Positions 51,078 through 59,506 of a DNA stretch of 64,000 nucleotides are shown here, in pieces (position 1 is the first letter of the stretch; every line of letters starts with the position of its first letter). This stretch comes from Escherichia sp. ESNIH1 (GTDB lineage: Bacteria; Pseudomonadota; Gammaproteobacteria; Enterobacterales; Enterobacteriaceae): contig PQKR01000006.1 of NCBI GenBank assembly GCA_002918705.1, positions 217,994 through 281,993 of the forward strand. The letters are read 5' to 3'. Under the pieces are notes generated by a model. That model made no database searches. It saw only the letters and a list, made by a program, of their open reading frames with translations, and was not told where the DNA came from. The position numbers and the translations under genes were made by a program.

Positions 51078-51688
51078 GCGCTCACTCTCAGGTTATCGAT
51101 CAGATGAATGGCCGAAGCCGGATAATATTCCCCGCCGACGGTGATCGCCTCGGGGGTATAGGGATAAATAGTCAGGGCGTCGCCGAGGTAACAGCCTGCG
51201 CCAACAAACGCGTTACCTGGTGCACTCAGGCTGATGGCAAGCCCGGTCAGGTGACGACTGGCCGGTTTGGCATCCTCGATAAGGCGCTCAAGCTCCTGAT
51301 ACATCTCATCGGTGATACCGCTGTCCAGCACGCCCACGACCAGGCGAAACGTCCCCGGCTCCTCGTTGAGTTGCCACCACTCCCGCACCTCGATCAGATA
51401 GCCGAGCGGCTCAACGACGCGGCGCAGCGCGCTGATGGTGCCTTTGTGCTGATGGACATAAAACGAGGAGGCGATAACGCTGCGTTTAGTCGCCTCGGGC
51501 CAGGCGGGATCCCACCGGTCAACCGACAGCGCCCAGGCCAGATATGGCAACAGGTTTACGGGGCAGGCAAACGGATCCCACAGCGTGCGCAGCGGTACCG
51601 GCACGCGCTCTATTTCTGCCGCTGCTGCTGCCGCGGCAACTTCCAGCACTGACGAGCCAACCGGCAGCAGGCGGTTATCACTCATCAT
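51074..51688 (-). CDS. I: Baseplate protein gpI
   Basis: P2 gpI family, 204 residues (P2 gpI 176). The Ala-rich start (SSVLEVAAAAAAAEIERVPV) is followed by the conserved core WDPFACPVNLLPYLAWALSV and SSFYVHQHKGTISALRRVVEP. Two adjacent ATG codons at 51688 and 51685 are possible; both overlap the gpJ stop. It links baseplate and fibre. Confidence 0.92.
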   Translation of the reverse strand: MMSDNRLLPVGSSVLEVAAAAAAAEIERVPVPLRTLWDPFACPVNLLPYLAWALSVDRWDPAWPEATKRSVIASSFYVHQHKGTISALRRVVEPLGYLIEVREWWQLNEEPGTFRLVVGVLDSGITDEMYQELERLIEDAKPASRHLTGLAISLSAPGNAFVGAGCYLGDALTIYPYTPEAITVGGEYYPASAIHLIDNLRVSA

Positions 51689-52586
51689 TACCCCCTGCGG
51701 TTATGGTGTACGCCGTGCAGAATGAGGCCTGGTGTTTATCCAGCACGATATCGGCGACCGGCGCGACCAGCTCAACGCGTTGCACACCCTCAACATGCAA
51801 CGCGGCATAAATAGCAGACTGACGAATATCACGCCCGAGACGGCGCTGCGCAGTGATATAGGCCATCAGCTTTTCCTCAGCAGCCAGCCGGATCGGCTCT
51901 GACTCAGGACCAGGGTAAAAATAGAGGGTGGCATCTATCCGGTACGGCACAATTTCAGCCGCCTGCACGGTCACCCTGTCACCCACCGGGCGCACGTCCT
52001 CCGCATTCAGCGCAGCCTCAACCACTGCCAGCAGTCCGGCGCTGGCTGCGCCGTCATTTTCGCGGGACAGCACCGTGATCGTCACGCACGCCGGGGAAGG
52101 GCTGACGACAGAAATATCCGCCACGCGCCCGTCGGCGCTGCGGCCGTGATACTCGTAAGCGCCTACCGGCCCCGCAACGCTCAGCCCTTCAAAAGCCTGC
52201 TGCGCCCGCAGCCGCAAATCGGCATCGGACTCCAGCACCGCAGGAGTGGGCGGGATAGTGGTCTCGTCTGCTGGAGTGACTGTCAGCCGGGGAGTGTTGT
52301 TATTGGCGGCCATCACATCGAGATCGTTACCGACGGAATAGGCAAGCGTTGTGCCGAGTCCGGCCTCATTCACCCGCTGCCGCCAGATAATTTCCCGGTA
52401 GGCGTTTTCCTCCAGATATTTGGTCAGCGGCTCGGATTCCAGCGCCAGCGTGCGGGCAACGGCCTCCTGCTGGTCTGCCGGGAAAAGCGAGATTAGCGTC
52501 GCCTTGCGTTCGGCAAGGATGGCTTCATAGTCCAGCTTCTCCACAAAATCCGGCGCGGGGAGCTGGCTCAGATCAATGCTGGGCAT
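51678..52586 (-). CDS. J: Baseplate wedge protein gpJ
   Basis: A protein of 302 residues, equal in length to P2 gpJ, beginning MPSIDLSQLPAPDFVEKLDY. It is the baseplate J family (gp6-like wedge) with the usual SAIYAALHVEGVQRVELVAP close to the C-terminus. It overlaps gpI by 11 bp and follows gpW after 4 bp. Confidence 0.94.
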   Translation of the reverse strand: MPSIDLSQLPAPDFVEKLDYEAILAERKATLISLFPADQQEAVARTLALESEPLTKYLEENAYREIIWRQRVNEAGLGTTLAYSVGNDLDVMAANNNTPRLTVTPADETTIPPTPAVLESDADLRLRAQQAFEGLSVAGPVGAYEYHGRSADGRVADISVVSPSPACVTITVLSRENDGAASAGLLAVVEAALNAEDVRPVGDRVTVQAAEIVPYRIDATLYFYPGPESEPIRLAAEEKLMAYITAQRRLGRDIRQSAIYAALHVEGVQRVELVAPVADIVLDKHQASFCTAYTITAGGNDE

Positions 52587-52590
52587 AGTT

Positions 52591-52938
52591 TCAACTCACT
52601 GTGATGGGAAAAGAAAAGCTCTCGCCGGTGTCGGTGATCTGCCCGGACAGCTCAACAATCATCTGCCCGTTAAACCGCCGTTCCGTCGTGATACCGGTCA
52701 GGGTGACGCGTGGCTCCCAGCGCAGGATCGCCATGTAGCAGGCCGCCTTGATTTGCAGCTCCAGCGCGGGGGTTTGTGGCTGGTCAATCATTGCCGACAG
52801 CAGGGAGCCATAATTACGGCGCATCACACGCGAGCCGACAGGAGTGCGGAGAATGTCACCTATACTCTGGCGGATATGATCCGTATCGGTCAGCACCTGG
52901 CCGGTGCTGCGGCTCATGCCGATATAACGCGCTGTCAT
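52591..52938 (-). CDS. W: Baseplate protein gpW (gp25-like)
   Basis: A protein of 115 residues, the P2 gpW length (MTARYIGMSRSTGQVLTDTD), of the gp25-like baseplate lysozyme-fold family without enzymatic function. Conserved EPRVTLTGI is present. Its start overlaps the gpV stop by 4 bp. Confidence 0.94.
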   Translation of the reverse strand: MTARYIGMSRSTGQVLTDTDHIRQSIGDILRTPVGSRVMRRNYGSLLSAMIDQPQTPALELQIKAACYMAILRWEPRVTLTGITTERRFNGQMIVELSGQITDTGESFSFPITVS

Positions 52939-53576
52939 TTAGTACCCTCCGTCCAGCCACTGCCCTTCTGCACGCTGCCGTGTTCGTGGCTATCAAGCTG
53001 AACGTTATTAGAAGTAAACGCGCCGCCGCTGTGCGTGATATCGCCGGTCATCTTCCCGCCTTTCTGAACCTCAAGCGTGCCGGTGGTCAGTTTGTTAGTG
53101 CAGACCACTTCCGGCGTGTCGAGAGTGATACGTGTCTCCGCTTTGACCAGTACAACCGGCACGGTCGCGGTGATGCTCTTTGAAGCGGTGACGTCAGCGG
53201 TTTTTATGCCCGAGGCTTTCAGCGCGCCGGTTTCCGGCTCGTACTCAATTACCGCGCCATCAGGAAAATCAACGCGCCAGGCATCCGCCGATGCTGACGG
53301 CGCGGGGTTGTCATCGGAATAAATGCCGGGCAGTACAAACGCTGTGTCCAGCTCGCCACCCACGGCCAGGATCAGCACCTGCTCACCGATGGACGGTGCC
53401 CACCATGTACGCGAGCGCCCGGCGCGGTGCGTCAGCCACTGGAGCCAGTCGGAGGTATTGCCGCCGGTCTGCACACGACAGCGCCCCGCATCAAGGTCGG
53501 TTTCGACAATGACGCCGGTGCGGATCATGTTGCGCAGCAGGCGCGCGAGTTCCTGTAGGGATTCGAATGTTTTCAT
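52935..53576 (-). CDS. V: Baseplate spike protein gpV
   Basis: A protein of 213 residues from ATG 53576 (MKTFESLQELARLLRNMIRT). It has an OB-fold N-terminus (about residues 10-90, RVQTGGNTSDWLQWLTHRAG), a beta-helix stem with VTASKSITATVPVVLVKAET, and a tip with a SHEHG motif that could supply the His-x-His iron site known from P2 gpV. The last 20 residues (GSVQKGSGWTEGTK) differ from P2. Confidence 0.93.
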   Translation of the reverse strand: MKTFESLQELARLLRNMIRTGVIVETDLDAGRCRVQTGGNTSDWLQWLTHRAGRSRTWWAPSIGEQVLILAVGGELDTAFVLPGIYSDDNPAPSASADAWRVDFPDGAVIEYEPETGALKASGIKTADVTASKSITATVPVVLVKAETRITLDTPEVVCTNKLTTGTLEVQKGGKMTGDITHSGGAFTSNNVQLDSHEHGSVQKGSGWTEGTK

Positions 53577-53623
53577 ATCGGAAAGGATGCCGCCGGGGCT
53601 GACCGGCGGCAATTCAGGCGGGT

Positions 53624-53643
53624 TTTGTCAGGAATGGCACAAC
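53624..53643 (-). promoter_or_regulatory. Candidate Ogr site for late promoter PV
   Basis: Reverse strand GTTGTGCCATTCCTGACAAA shares GTTGTGCCA-TCC with the PF site. It lies just upstream of gpV, but the space to the gpV start (about 57 bp from its centre) is short for a -55 activator plus a leader. Confidence 0.38.
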
Positions 53644-53645
53644 GA

Positions 53646-54095
53646 TTAATCAGAAAGGTAAGCGATGATAACTTCCTCAACGATCTGCCGGTCTTCATCA
53701 GAAAAGCCAAGCAGCTGACGCACCGGGTAGATAACCTCCTCGCTGTTACGGGATGGACGGTCTTTCAGGCCGAGCTGATGCACGCGGGCGATACGCTGCA
53801 CTTTCCCTGTGAAATCCACCACCGCCGCGCTGTCTGTACCTCGCGTTTTCATGTAGCGGCTGGCACGCAGCTTCTCAAACATCTGGCGCTTAACCCGACC
53901 GTTTTTCGCCTTAACGGGCTGACGCTTACGCGTCTCGTACGGCGTGCCGTCCGGTGCTTTCTGCGATTTAATTCGCTTCTGCTGACCGGCCCGCACCTTT
54001 TTAGCGATATCCGCAGCCATACGGCGACGGCCAGACGGTGACAGCGTGGCAATCAGTGCGGCAAGCTTATCCTCAAAGGGCTGTAAGTCACTCAT
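53646..54095 (-). CDS. S: Tail completion protein gpS
   Basis: A protein of 149 residues (MSDLQPFEDKLAALIATLSP), P2 gpS family, very basic in the middle (KKVRAGQQKRIKSQKAPDGT). It is needed for tail completion and head joining in P2. It overlaps gpR by 8 bp. Confidence 0.92.
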   Translation of the reverse strand: MSDLQPFEDKLAALIATLSPSGRRRMAADIAKKVRAGQQKRIKSQKAPDGTPYETRKRQPVKAKNGRVKRQMFEKLRASRYMKTRGTDSAAVVDFTGKVQRIARVHQLGLKDRPSRNSEEVIYPVRQLLGFSDEDRQIVEEVIIAYLSD

Positions 54096-54555
54096 CCCAC
54101 TTACTCACCAGTTCGCCAGCGACATACAGCTCCAGCGGGCGCGTTAACGGCTCCGGCGGTGGCGGCTCGGGGATATTTTGCACATGCAACGCTTCACCTT
54201 GCTGCTTAACCAGCGTCCGCTCGGTGAGCATCAGGCTGATGCTGATATCAATACTGCTGTCGTTATTGATATCGGCGTACCATGTAAAGCCGCGCTTTTG
54301 CCCCTCATCCGTGGTCATGATGTCGGGCTGATTTTCCCGCAGCCAGGCCATGATCGGCACGAGCAGCAGATCGATATCGTGCGTGTAATCTGTCACCACC
54401 ACGTTAAGCGTGTAGCGCTTTTCAAACGACAGCGACGCGGCCAGCGTGGCGGCAATACTGCCGTTATCAACAAAGAGCCGCAGCATGTCTGGGTTATTTT
54501 TCAGTGTCGGAACGGCGCGGCTCAGCGCCTGGCGTAGCGAGTCTGGCTTCAGCAT
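54088..54555 (-). CDS. R: Tail completion protein gpR
   Basis: A protein of 155 residues, identical in length to P2 gpR (MLKPDSLRQALSRAVPTLKN ... ELVSKWDE). The family motif NNDSSIDISISLMLTERTLV is conserved. It overlaps the lysC-like gene at its start. Confidence 0.93.
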   Translation of the reverse strand: MLKPDSLRQALSRAVPTLKNNPDMLRLFVDNGSIAATLAASLSFEKRYTLNVVVTDYTHDIDLLLVPIMAWLRENQPDIMTTDEGQKRGFTWYADINNDSSIDISISLMLTERTLVKQQGEALHVQNIPEPPPPEPLTRPLELYVAGELVSKWDE

Positions 54556-54808
54556 CTGTATCGTCCTGGCATTGCTTGACTACTTCAACCTGTAGCGCGC
54601 AGCTCTCTAATGCGCGCTCAAGCTGGCGAATGTCGGCGCTCAGATCGCCGTTGGTTTTCGGGTCACTGCCCGGCATCGGGCACAGGCTGACTCTCGGGCA
54701 ACTGTTGTAAACAATCACCGGCTGAGGCGCAGGCGTTACGGACGTGCACCCGGCGCACAGCATCAGGGAGATCAGCACTGTACCAGCGGCGAAACTGTTC
54801 ATTTTCAT
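54494..54808 (-). CDS. lysC: Rz1-like spanin lipoprotein LysC
   Basis: An outer-membrane spanin of 104 residues from ATG 54808 (MKMNSFAAGTVLISLMLCAG). The lipobox is LMLCAGC, followed by a Pro-rich segment (TPAPQPVIVYNSCPRVSLCP). About 146 bp of the gene lie inside lysB in a different frame, the usual Rz/Rz1 overlap. With LysB it forms the two-component spanin that fuses inner and outer membranes at lysis. Confidence 0.86.
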   Translation of the reverse strand: MKMNSFAAGTVLISLMLCAGCTSVTPAPQPVIVYNSCPRVSLCPMPGSDPKTNGDLSADIRQLERALESCALQVEVVKQCQDDTDAEARLATPGAEPRRSDTEK

Positions 54809-55076
54809 TGAGTAACCTCGTGATAGTATTTTCGCGCCGTAACGCCTGTTCACCGGCTGCGTTCAGCTTCTTATTCAGTACAGCCTGGGCCTGCTCGTTT
54901 TTATTTGCCTTTGTAACGGCGACAGTAAGCTGATTTTTCAGCATATCGATCACCTTCGCCTGTTCACTGGCAACACGGTTTGCCTTTTCAAAGGACTGCC
55001 GCAGATTGCCGTTGTCGTGACGCAGCCACCACAGCCCGAGCACGGCCATAACCAGTAACGCAACCAGCACTTTCAT
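54663..55076 (-). CDS. lysB: Rz-like spanin LysB
   Basis: A protein of 137 residues with an N-terminal signal-anchor (MKVLVALLVMAVLGLWWLRH) and a long coiled coil (FEKANRVASEQAKVIDMLKN; VTKANKNEQAQAVLNKKL), as in P2 LysB. It is the inner-membrane spanin subunit. Its start overlaps the endolysin stop (ATGA). Confidence 0.9.
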   Translation of the reverse strand: MKVLVALLVMAVLGLWWLRHDNGNLRQSFEKANRVASEQAKVIDMLKNQLTVAVTKANKNEQAQAVLNKKLNAAGEQALRRENTITRLLNENEQFRRWYSADLPDAVRRVHVRNACASAGDCLQQLPESQPVPDAGQ

Positions 55077-55579
55077 GATGCCCCCTTAAGACATACCGCC
55101 CTTTCGCGGGCGCGACGGTTTTCCAGCCCCTGACTCCTGACCCCATTCACGAACACCCAGCGGGGCAGCTGATCACAGGCCTGCCGCCACTGTTGCCGCT
55201 TGATAAAACCGACCAGCGTTGATTTACACGCCGCGCCGGTGCCAACGTTAAAGGCAAAGCTGACCAAGGCGTCATAGACTGGCTGCGGCATTACTACCGG
55301 TGCACAGATTGCGAGACGCCGCTCCGTATTCAGTACGTCAGCGACCAGATTTTCCGCCGCCTGCCGCTCAGTAATATCGCCTTTCGGCACCACCCCCGCA
55401 GTGTGGCCGATGCCCGACGTCCATACCCCGGCGCTGCACTGGTAAGGGCGCAGGCGACAACCCTCCAGATCGCCGATGAGGGCCAGCCCCTCCGGTGAGG
55501 TCTGGAGCAAACGAAAGTCGGGTAACAGTACTGCCAGCGCCAGCACGGCGGCCACACTGCAACGTTTAATCACTGACAT
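55073..55579 (-). CDS. SAR endolysin, GH24 lysozyme (R21 type)
   Basis: A lysozyme of 168 residues starting at ATG 55579, with AAAGAGG eight bases upstream; a GTG six bases earlier is the alternative. The N-terminus is a weakly hydrophobic, Ala/Leu-rich signal-anchor-release segment (SVAAVLALAVLLP). The muramidase triad has the spacing Glu39-(8)-Cys48-(5)-Thr54, with Cys in place of Asp, a variant known among SAR endolysins. Cysteines at 7, 41 and 48 could control activation by disulfide exchange. This replaces P2 gpK, a different enzyme class. Confidence 0.86.
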   Translation of the reverse strand: MSVIKRCSVAAVLALAVLLPDFRLLQTSPEGLALIGDLEGCRLRPYQCSAGVWTSGIGHTAGVVPKGDITERQAAENLVADVLNTERRLAICAPVVMPQPVYDALVSFAFNVGTGAACKSTLVGFIKRQQWRQACDQLPRWVFVNGVRSQGLENRRARERAVCLKGAS

Positions 55580-55581
55580 AT

Positions 55582-55797
55582 TCACGGCCTCTTTGGTGGG
55601 GGTGCGATAATGGCAGGCTGCATTTTTTTATCGGCTTCCAGCAGGTAACTCAGGTGCCGGTAGTACCAGTTCACGCCAACGGTAAAAATCACTCCCAGCA
55701 CGCCGAACCATGCGGCGACGTCCTGCGGCGTCATGGCCCCGAACGCGGCCAGCGCCACGCTCAGCCAGTAGGCTAAAAACGATGTAATTCGCTCCAT
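55582..55797 (-). CDS. Holin with two membrane segments (pinholin-like)
   Basis: A protein of 71 residues from ATG 55797 (MERITSFLAYWLSVALAAFG). It has two membrane segments (about 6-23 and 32-50) and a short charged C-terminus (EADKKM), the class II topology of phage 21 S and related holins. The stop overlaps the start region of the SAR endolysin. Because the partner is a SAR endolysin, a small pinhole that depolarises the membrane would be enough. The pinholin assignment is inferred from topology and neighbour. Confidence 0.8.
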   Translation of the reverse strand: MERITSFLAYWLSVALAAFGAMTPQDVAAWFGVLGVIFTVGVNWYYRHLSYLLEADKKMQPAIIAPPPKRP

Positions 55798-55799
55798 AC

Positions 55800-56003
55800 T
55801 CAGTCCCATAGGTTTACAGTCTCTGATACCGGGGCCGCCTGCACCTCGGGCAGATCGACCGGCGTACCGTGCGGCAGCACCGCCCCCAGCCCGGCCAGTC
55901 CCGGATTGGCGGCAAGCACCTCCTCAAATACCCCCTCAGTGCGCCCGTAATACCGGGCGCAAATCATGTCCAGGGTGTCTCCCTGCTGCGCAACGACACG
56001 CAT
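55800..56003 (-). CDS. X: Tail protein gpX (LysM-like)
   Basis: A protein of 67 residues from ATG 56003 (MRVVAQQGDTLDMICARYYG), the P2 gpX length. It consists of a small LysM-like fold. The start overlaps the gpL stop by one base. Confidence 0.93.
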   Translation of the reverse strand: MRVVAQQGDTLDMICARYYGRTEGVFEEVLAANPGLAGLGAVLPHGTPVDLPEVQAAPVSETVNLWD

Positions 56004-56506
56004 CAGATCTGGCCGACGATGCAGCGCGATTTCCCCTGGAGGCGGGCCACAGCCCAGCGCATATCCCGCCACATCTCATCAATCGTGGTGTCGATTGAGT
56101 CTGCTTTTTTATCGCCTTTCGCGCTGGCATCCACACCGCGATAACGCTCGTACAGCGTGGCCGTGGTCATCGCCGATACGGCGCTTAGGTACTGGAAAAC
56201 CCGTTCACTTTCGCCGTCGATTTGCTCGGCCGGCACGTCAGCCAGGCGCTTAAATCCGGCGGCCATCTGCCGGGTGCGGTAGTCGTACAGCTCCGCGTTG
56301 GTTTCGGCCATTCCCGTTTTGATGGCCTGCCGCAGCCGGGCCGGGGTGACGGTCTGCTCCAGGCGCATCAGTTCGCGCACGCGCTTCGGATCGATATCAG
56401 GAAAGAAAAACGTGTTTTTAATCACCGGCTCGTCGCCCGCAGGCGGCGGAATAACCACAGGGCCGCTGCTCTGCGGCGTGTCGTTCTGAATAATCAGCGT
56501 CATCAT
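56003..56506 (-). CDS. L: Head completion protein gpL
   Basis: A protein of 167 residues from the first of two ATGs at 56506 (MMTLIIQNDTPQSSGPVVIP). The core VIKNTFFFPDIDPKRVRELM and YERYRGVDASAKGDKKADSI match P2 gpL closely. It acts after DNA packaging to prepare the head for the tail. The long upstream frame overlaps gpM antiparallel in reading and is not used. Confidence 0.94.
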   Translation of the reverse strand: MMTLIIQNDTPQSSGPVVIPPPAGDEPVIKNTFFFPDIDPKRVRELMRLEQTVTPARLRQAIKTGMAETNAELYDYRTRQMAAGFKRLADVPAEQIDGESERVFQYLSAVSAMTTATLYERYRGVDASAKGDKKADSIDTTIDEMWRDMRWAVARLQGKSRCIVGQI

Positions 56507-56603
56507 GACTACCTCTGAAAAGGGTGGGCGGTGGACGCCGGTCGCAGGGAAGGTGAAAACACCACCATTGACCGGCGTGCCGCCCGGCGCGGGGCGCATT
56601 CTG

Positions 56604-57347
56604 TTAACTGGCGATTTTTCTCGGTCGGCCACGTTTAGCCGGGGTCGCGCTCTTTGCTTTACGCGGGCGCGATGCCGCCGGAGCCGGTTTCGCCTCGGGC
56701 TTCGGGCGCAGCTCGCGCTCAAGCCGTTCAATTTCTTTTTTTACGCCCGCCTGACAGTCGAGACGCATTGCACGCTGCAGGTGCGCCAGCGCATCAGCAA
56801 CCTGACCGCCATCACGCAGCACCAGACCGGTGATTTTATGCAGCTTCGCCCGCACCATATCCGGCATGTCGGCGGATTCAGTCAGTGCCAGCACGTCAAG
56901 CAGCAGGCGAACATCGACCGGCTCACTGGCGGCATGGGCGCGCATCGCGGCGAGCGCCACCTCCTCGGTGAACATGTATACCGGCGTGCGGCGGTGTTTC
57001 CCTGGCATGGCCAGGCCAAACTGAAAGGCATAGCGGGCAATATCCAGCGCACCGGCGATGTCACCGGCATCGAGACGCCACAGCATCACCGTCATCAGAA
57101 TGTCGTCCTGTGCGCCTTTGCCCTGCTCAAGCGCGCCACTGACCCACGGGGCATAGAATGGCAACATCTCCCGCTTTATCTCCGCCTTGCGCTCTTTCGA
57201 ATGGATGGTTCGTAGCGTGCGTTGGTCTGCGGCCAGCTTAACCAGCATCTGCTCGTAGGCAGTGGCATGTCGCAGCGGGTTTGCGGCCCGCTGCGTGGTT
57301 GTGGAGGCCGAGACCCGCATCATGTGACGCTGTGCGGGACTCGTCAT
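56604..57347 (-). CDS. M: Terminase small subunit (endonuclease) gpM
   Basis: A protein of 247 residues, exactly the P2 gpM length (MTSPAQRHMMRVSASTTTQR). It cuts cos together with gpP. The C-terminal basic tail RPRKAKSATPAKRGRPRKI is AT-hook-like. It starts 3 bp after gpN. Confidence 0.94.
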   Translation of the reverse strand: MTSPAQRHMMRVSASTTTQRAANPLRHATAYEQMLVKLAADQRTLRTIHSKERKAEIKREMLPFYAPWVSGALEQGKGAQDDILMTVMLWRLDAGDIAGALDIARYAFQFGLAMPGKHRRTPVYMFTEEVALAAMRAHAASEPVDVRLLLDVLALTESADMPDMVRAKLHKITGLVLRDGGQVADALAHLQRAMRLDCQAGVKKEIERLERELRPKPEAKPAPAASRPRKAKSATPAKRGRPRKIAS

Positions 57348-57350
57348 CGG

Positions 57351-58427
57351 TTACGCTCCTGCTTCCGGCTCGGCTGCTGCCTGCGCCTGGGTGAAGGTGC
57401 CGACTTTGATGTTTTCCACCACGCAACCGGCGGCGTAGTCTTCAACCACAAAATCGACGTTCATCGACTCGTAGTTTTCCACGCGGTCGAGCTTCGCGTT
57501 TTCGTCAATAACCCGGCGGTGACTCTCGTCCATAAAGTAGATGGACAGGTTATCGAGGCGCGTCACAAACAGCGCATTCGCCGGGAAGTACGGCACGCGC
57601 ACCGCTGGCAGGTTACCGATGCGTTTCTGGCTGACGATCACGTCAGCGGCCAGGGCTTCGGTATTGGCCTGCTCTTTGTTGACGATCGGGAAATATTTGT
57701 CGGCCAGAAGCTGACGACCCACAATCACCACCAGATCGGGGTCTTCCTGATACCACGGCTCGATAAGGTTGTTCGTGGCATCCATCACCAGGGCGTCGAG
57801 GTTTTCATAGTCGCCACCCTTACCGATGCGGATCACGTCGGACACGACCGCGCCGTCGCCATCGGTGACCTTGTTCATCACACGGCCCGGCGCTTCATTG
57901 CGGTACTTCTGCATCCAGCCCACGGCCACATCCTGAAGCATCGGGTTTTCAGCACGGTTTGACGTGGCGGCGCGTTTTACACCGTTAAAGCCGACCATGA
58001 TGAAGTCCAGCGACTGACGCTTGGTGATGGCGTTGCGGATGCGGATCTGGAAGTCCTGAAAACGCGCCCACAGGTCGAGCGTTTTGTAACGGATATGGAA
58101 ATCGAAGTTAATCTGATCGCACTCGTACTTGTTGCTCTCCAGCGCGGCGAAGTCGCCGGTCGTACGCTCCTGACCGTTGGCCGTGTCCGCCGTGCTGGCA
58201 ATAGAGCCGGTGACGCCGACCCCAACCTTTTCGCCCTTCAACTCACTGACCGGCACGATATTGATGCGGGTCAGGAAGTCGGACGACTCCTGCACGGTGT
58301 CCATCAGGGTCTGGGTCACCGACGGATCGACGGTGAATTTTTTAGACAGATCGTTAACCTCCACGCCGCTCAGCTCTGCGATTCGGGAGAGGTACGCATT
58401 AAATTTAAAACGGGTTTCCTGACGCAT
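57351..58427 (-). CDS. N: Major capsid protein gpN
   Basis: A protein of 358 residues (P2 gpN 357), beginning MRQETRFKFNAYLSRIAELS, HK97-fold capsid. In P2 the N-terminal 31 residues are removed by gpO during maturation; the N-terminal region here is conserved enough for that. It lies 57 bp downstream of the scaffold gene. Confidence 0.95.
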   Translation of the reverse strand: MRQETRFKFNAYLSRIAELSGVEVNDLSKKFTVDPSVTQTLMDTVQESSDFLTRINIVPVSELKGEKVGVGVTGSIASTADTANGQERTTGDFAALESNKYECDQINFDFHIRYKTLDLWARFQDFQIRIRNAITKRQSLDFIMVGFNGVKRAATSNRAENPMLQDVAVGWMQKYRNEAPGRVMNKVTDGDGAVVSDVIRIGKGGDYENLDALVMDATNNLIEPWYQEDPDLVVIVGRQLLADKYFPIVNKEQANTEALAADVIVSQKRIGNLPAVRVPYFPANALFVTRLDNLSIYFMDESHRRVIDENAKLDRVENYESMNVDFVVEDYAAGCVVENIKVGTFTQAQAAAEPEAGA

Positions 58428-58484
58428 AATTTTTCCTGGAATTTGTAGTTAATCGGGTTTTACTGCCTGGCGTTCGCGGGCCTG

Positions 58485-59339
58485 TCAGCAGTTCGTCAGC
58501 GTCGATTCACCGCCGCCGCCGGTACTCAGCTCGCGGCGCGGCTGATGACGGCTTGGTGTGTTATCGAGCGTGGTTTTGAGCTGCGAAAATGCCTGGCTGG
58601 TCTGCTCCGCTTTACTGGTCACATCCTGCTTAAGGGAGGCAAAGGAAGTTTCCAGCGCGGCGAGACGCTGGTCGGATGCGCTGAGACTGGTCTGCACATG
58701 TTCGCTGACCACCGTCACCGCTTCATGCACATCCGCGAAACGGGCGTCATCGCTCACCTGCTTGCGGCCAAAAATGCTTTTAACGGTGTCGCTTAACTTG
58801 GTGAAGACGGTTTCGGCCTGGTCTTCAAATTCCAGCTCCGCCAGGGTGGCGACAGAAATCAGGTTGTCCGGGGCCGTCTTGAAGCGGTTAAGCGGATTGC
58901 TTTTCGCGGTACGGCAGAACTCCAGATACTCCGTGCCGAGGCTTGCCGGGTCATCGGTGACGGCCAGGCCGACCAGGTAGCATTTACCGGTGTTGGCAAA
59001 GTTCGGCTGGATCTCCATTGAGGTGTAAACCTTCTGGCCCTTGCCGACCATTTCCACCAGGTTGTCGAGTGGCGCGATTTTGCCGAACAGCGCCCATTTA
59101 CCGTTAAGCGCGGAATCGTCTTCAATCTTTTCCGCCTTCAGCTCCACCACGTCACCGTAGCGGTTGAATGCACCATCCGGGAGAATGCCGCGCAGATGTT
59201 CAAGGTTGATACGGCAGCCATAGACGCGGGGGTCAAAACCTGCGGCCATTTCCTGAATATCGGTCGCGCTAATCACGCGGCCGTCGCAGGTATCGCCCTC
59301 GACGCCGATACGGAAAAACTTACTTACTTTTTTTGCCAT
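58485..59339 (-). CDS. O: Capsid scaffold and maturation protease gpO
   Basis: A protein of 284 residues, exactly P2 gpO. The N-terminal serine protease has the P2 triad positions Asp19 (TCDG), His48 (NLEHLRG) and Ser107 (KVYTSMEI), all present. The C-terminal coiled coil is the scaffold (SASDQRLAALETSFASLKQD). It cleaves itself, gpN and gpQ during procapsid maturation. It is first in the leftward O-N-M-L operon. Confidence 0.95.
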   Translation of the reverse strand: MAKKVSKFFRIGVEGDTCDGRVISATDIQEMAAGFDPRVYGCRINLEHLRGILPDGAFNRYGDVVELKAEKIEDDSALNGKWALFGKIAPLDNLVEMVGKGQKVYTSMEIQPNFANTGKCYLVGLAVTDDPASLGTEYLEFCRTAKSNPLNRFKTAPDNLISVATLAELEFEDQAETVFTKLSDTVKSIFGRKQVSDDARFADVHEAVTVVSEHVQTSLSASDQRLAALETSFASLKQDVTSKAEQTSQAFSQLKTTLDNTPSRHQPRRELSTGGGGESTLTNC

Positions 59340-59353
59340 CGTCAGGAGTCCTG

Positions 59354-59373
59354 ATTGTGGGGTTACGGGTTCA
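59354..59373 (+). promoter_or_regulatory. Candidate Ogr site for late promoter PP
   Basis: attgtggggttacgggttca: TGT, twelve bases, then TCA, on the forward strand upstream of gpP. The centre at about 59364 leaves room for a start site near 59420 and a leader to the gpP start. Confidence 0.42.
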
Positions 59374-59419
59374 GGGTTAGTTTTCCCGACTCGGCACCCT
59401 TCCGGCTATCGGTGCCGGA

Positions 59420-59439
59420 TGGGTACGCCCTCACACAAC
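59420..59439 (-). promoter_or_regulatory. Candidate Ogr site for late promoter PO
   Basis: Reverse strand GTTGTGTGAGGGCGTACCCA: TGT, twelve bases, then CCA. It lies about 90 bp upstream of gpO. The PO and PP elements lie in the same 167-bp divergent region, as in P2. Confidence 0.45.
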
Positions 59440-59506
59440 AGCGCCTTAGCGATTCGTAAGCGGCTCATCAGTAGCCTTGCCCTGTATCAATCACGGCGAG
59501 GCATCC

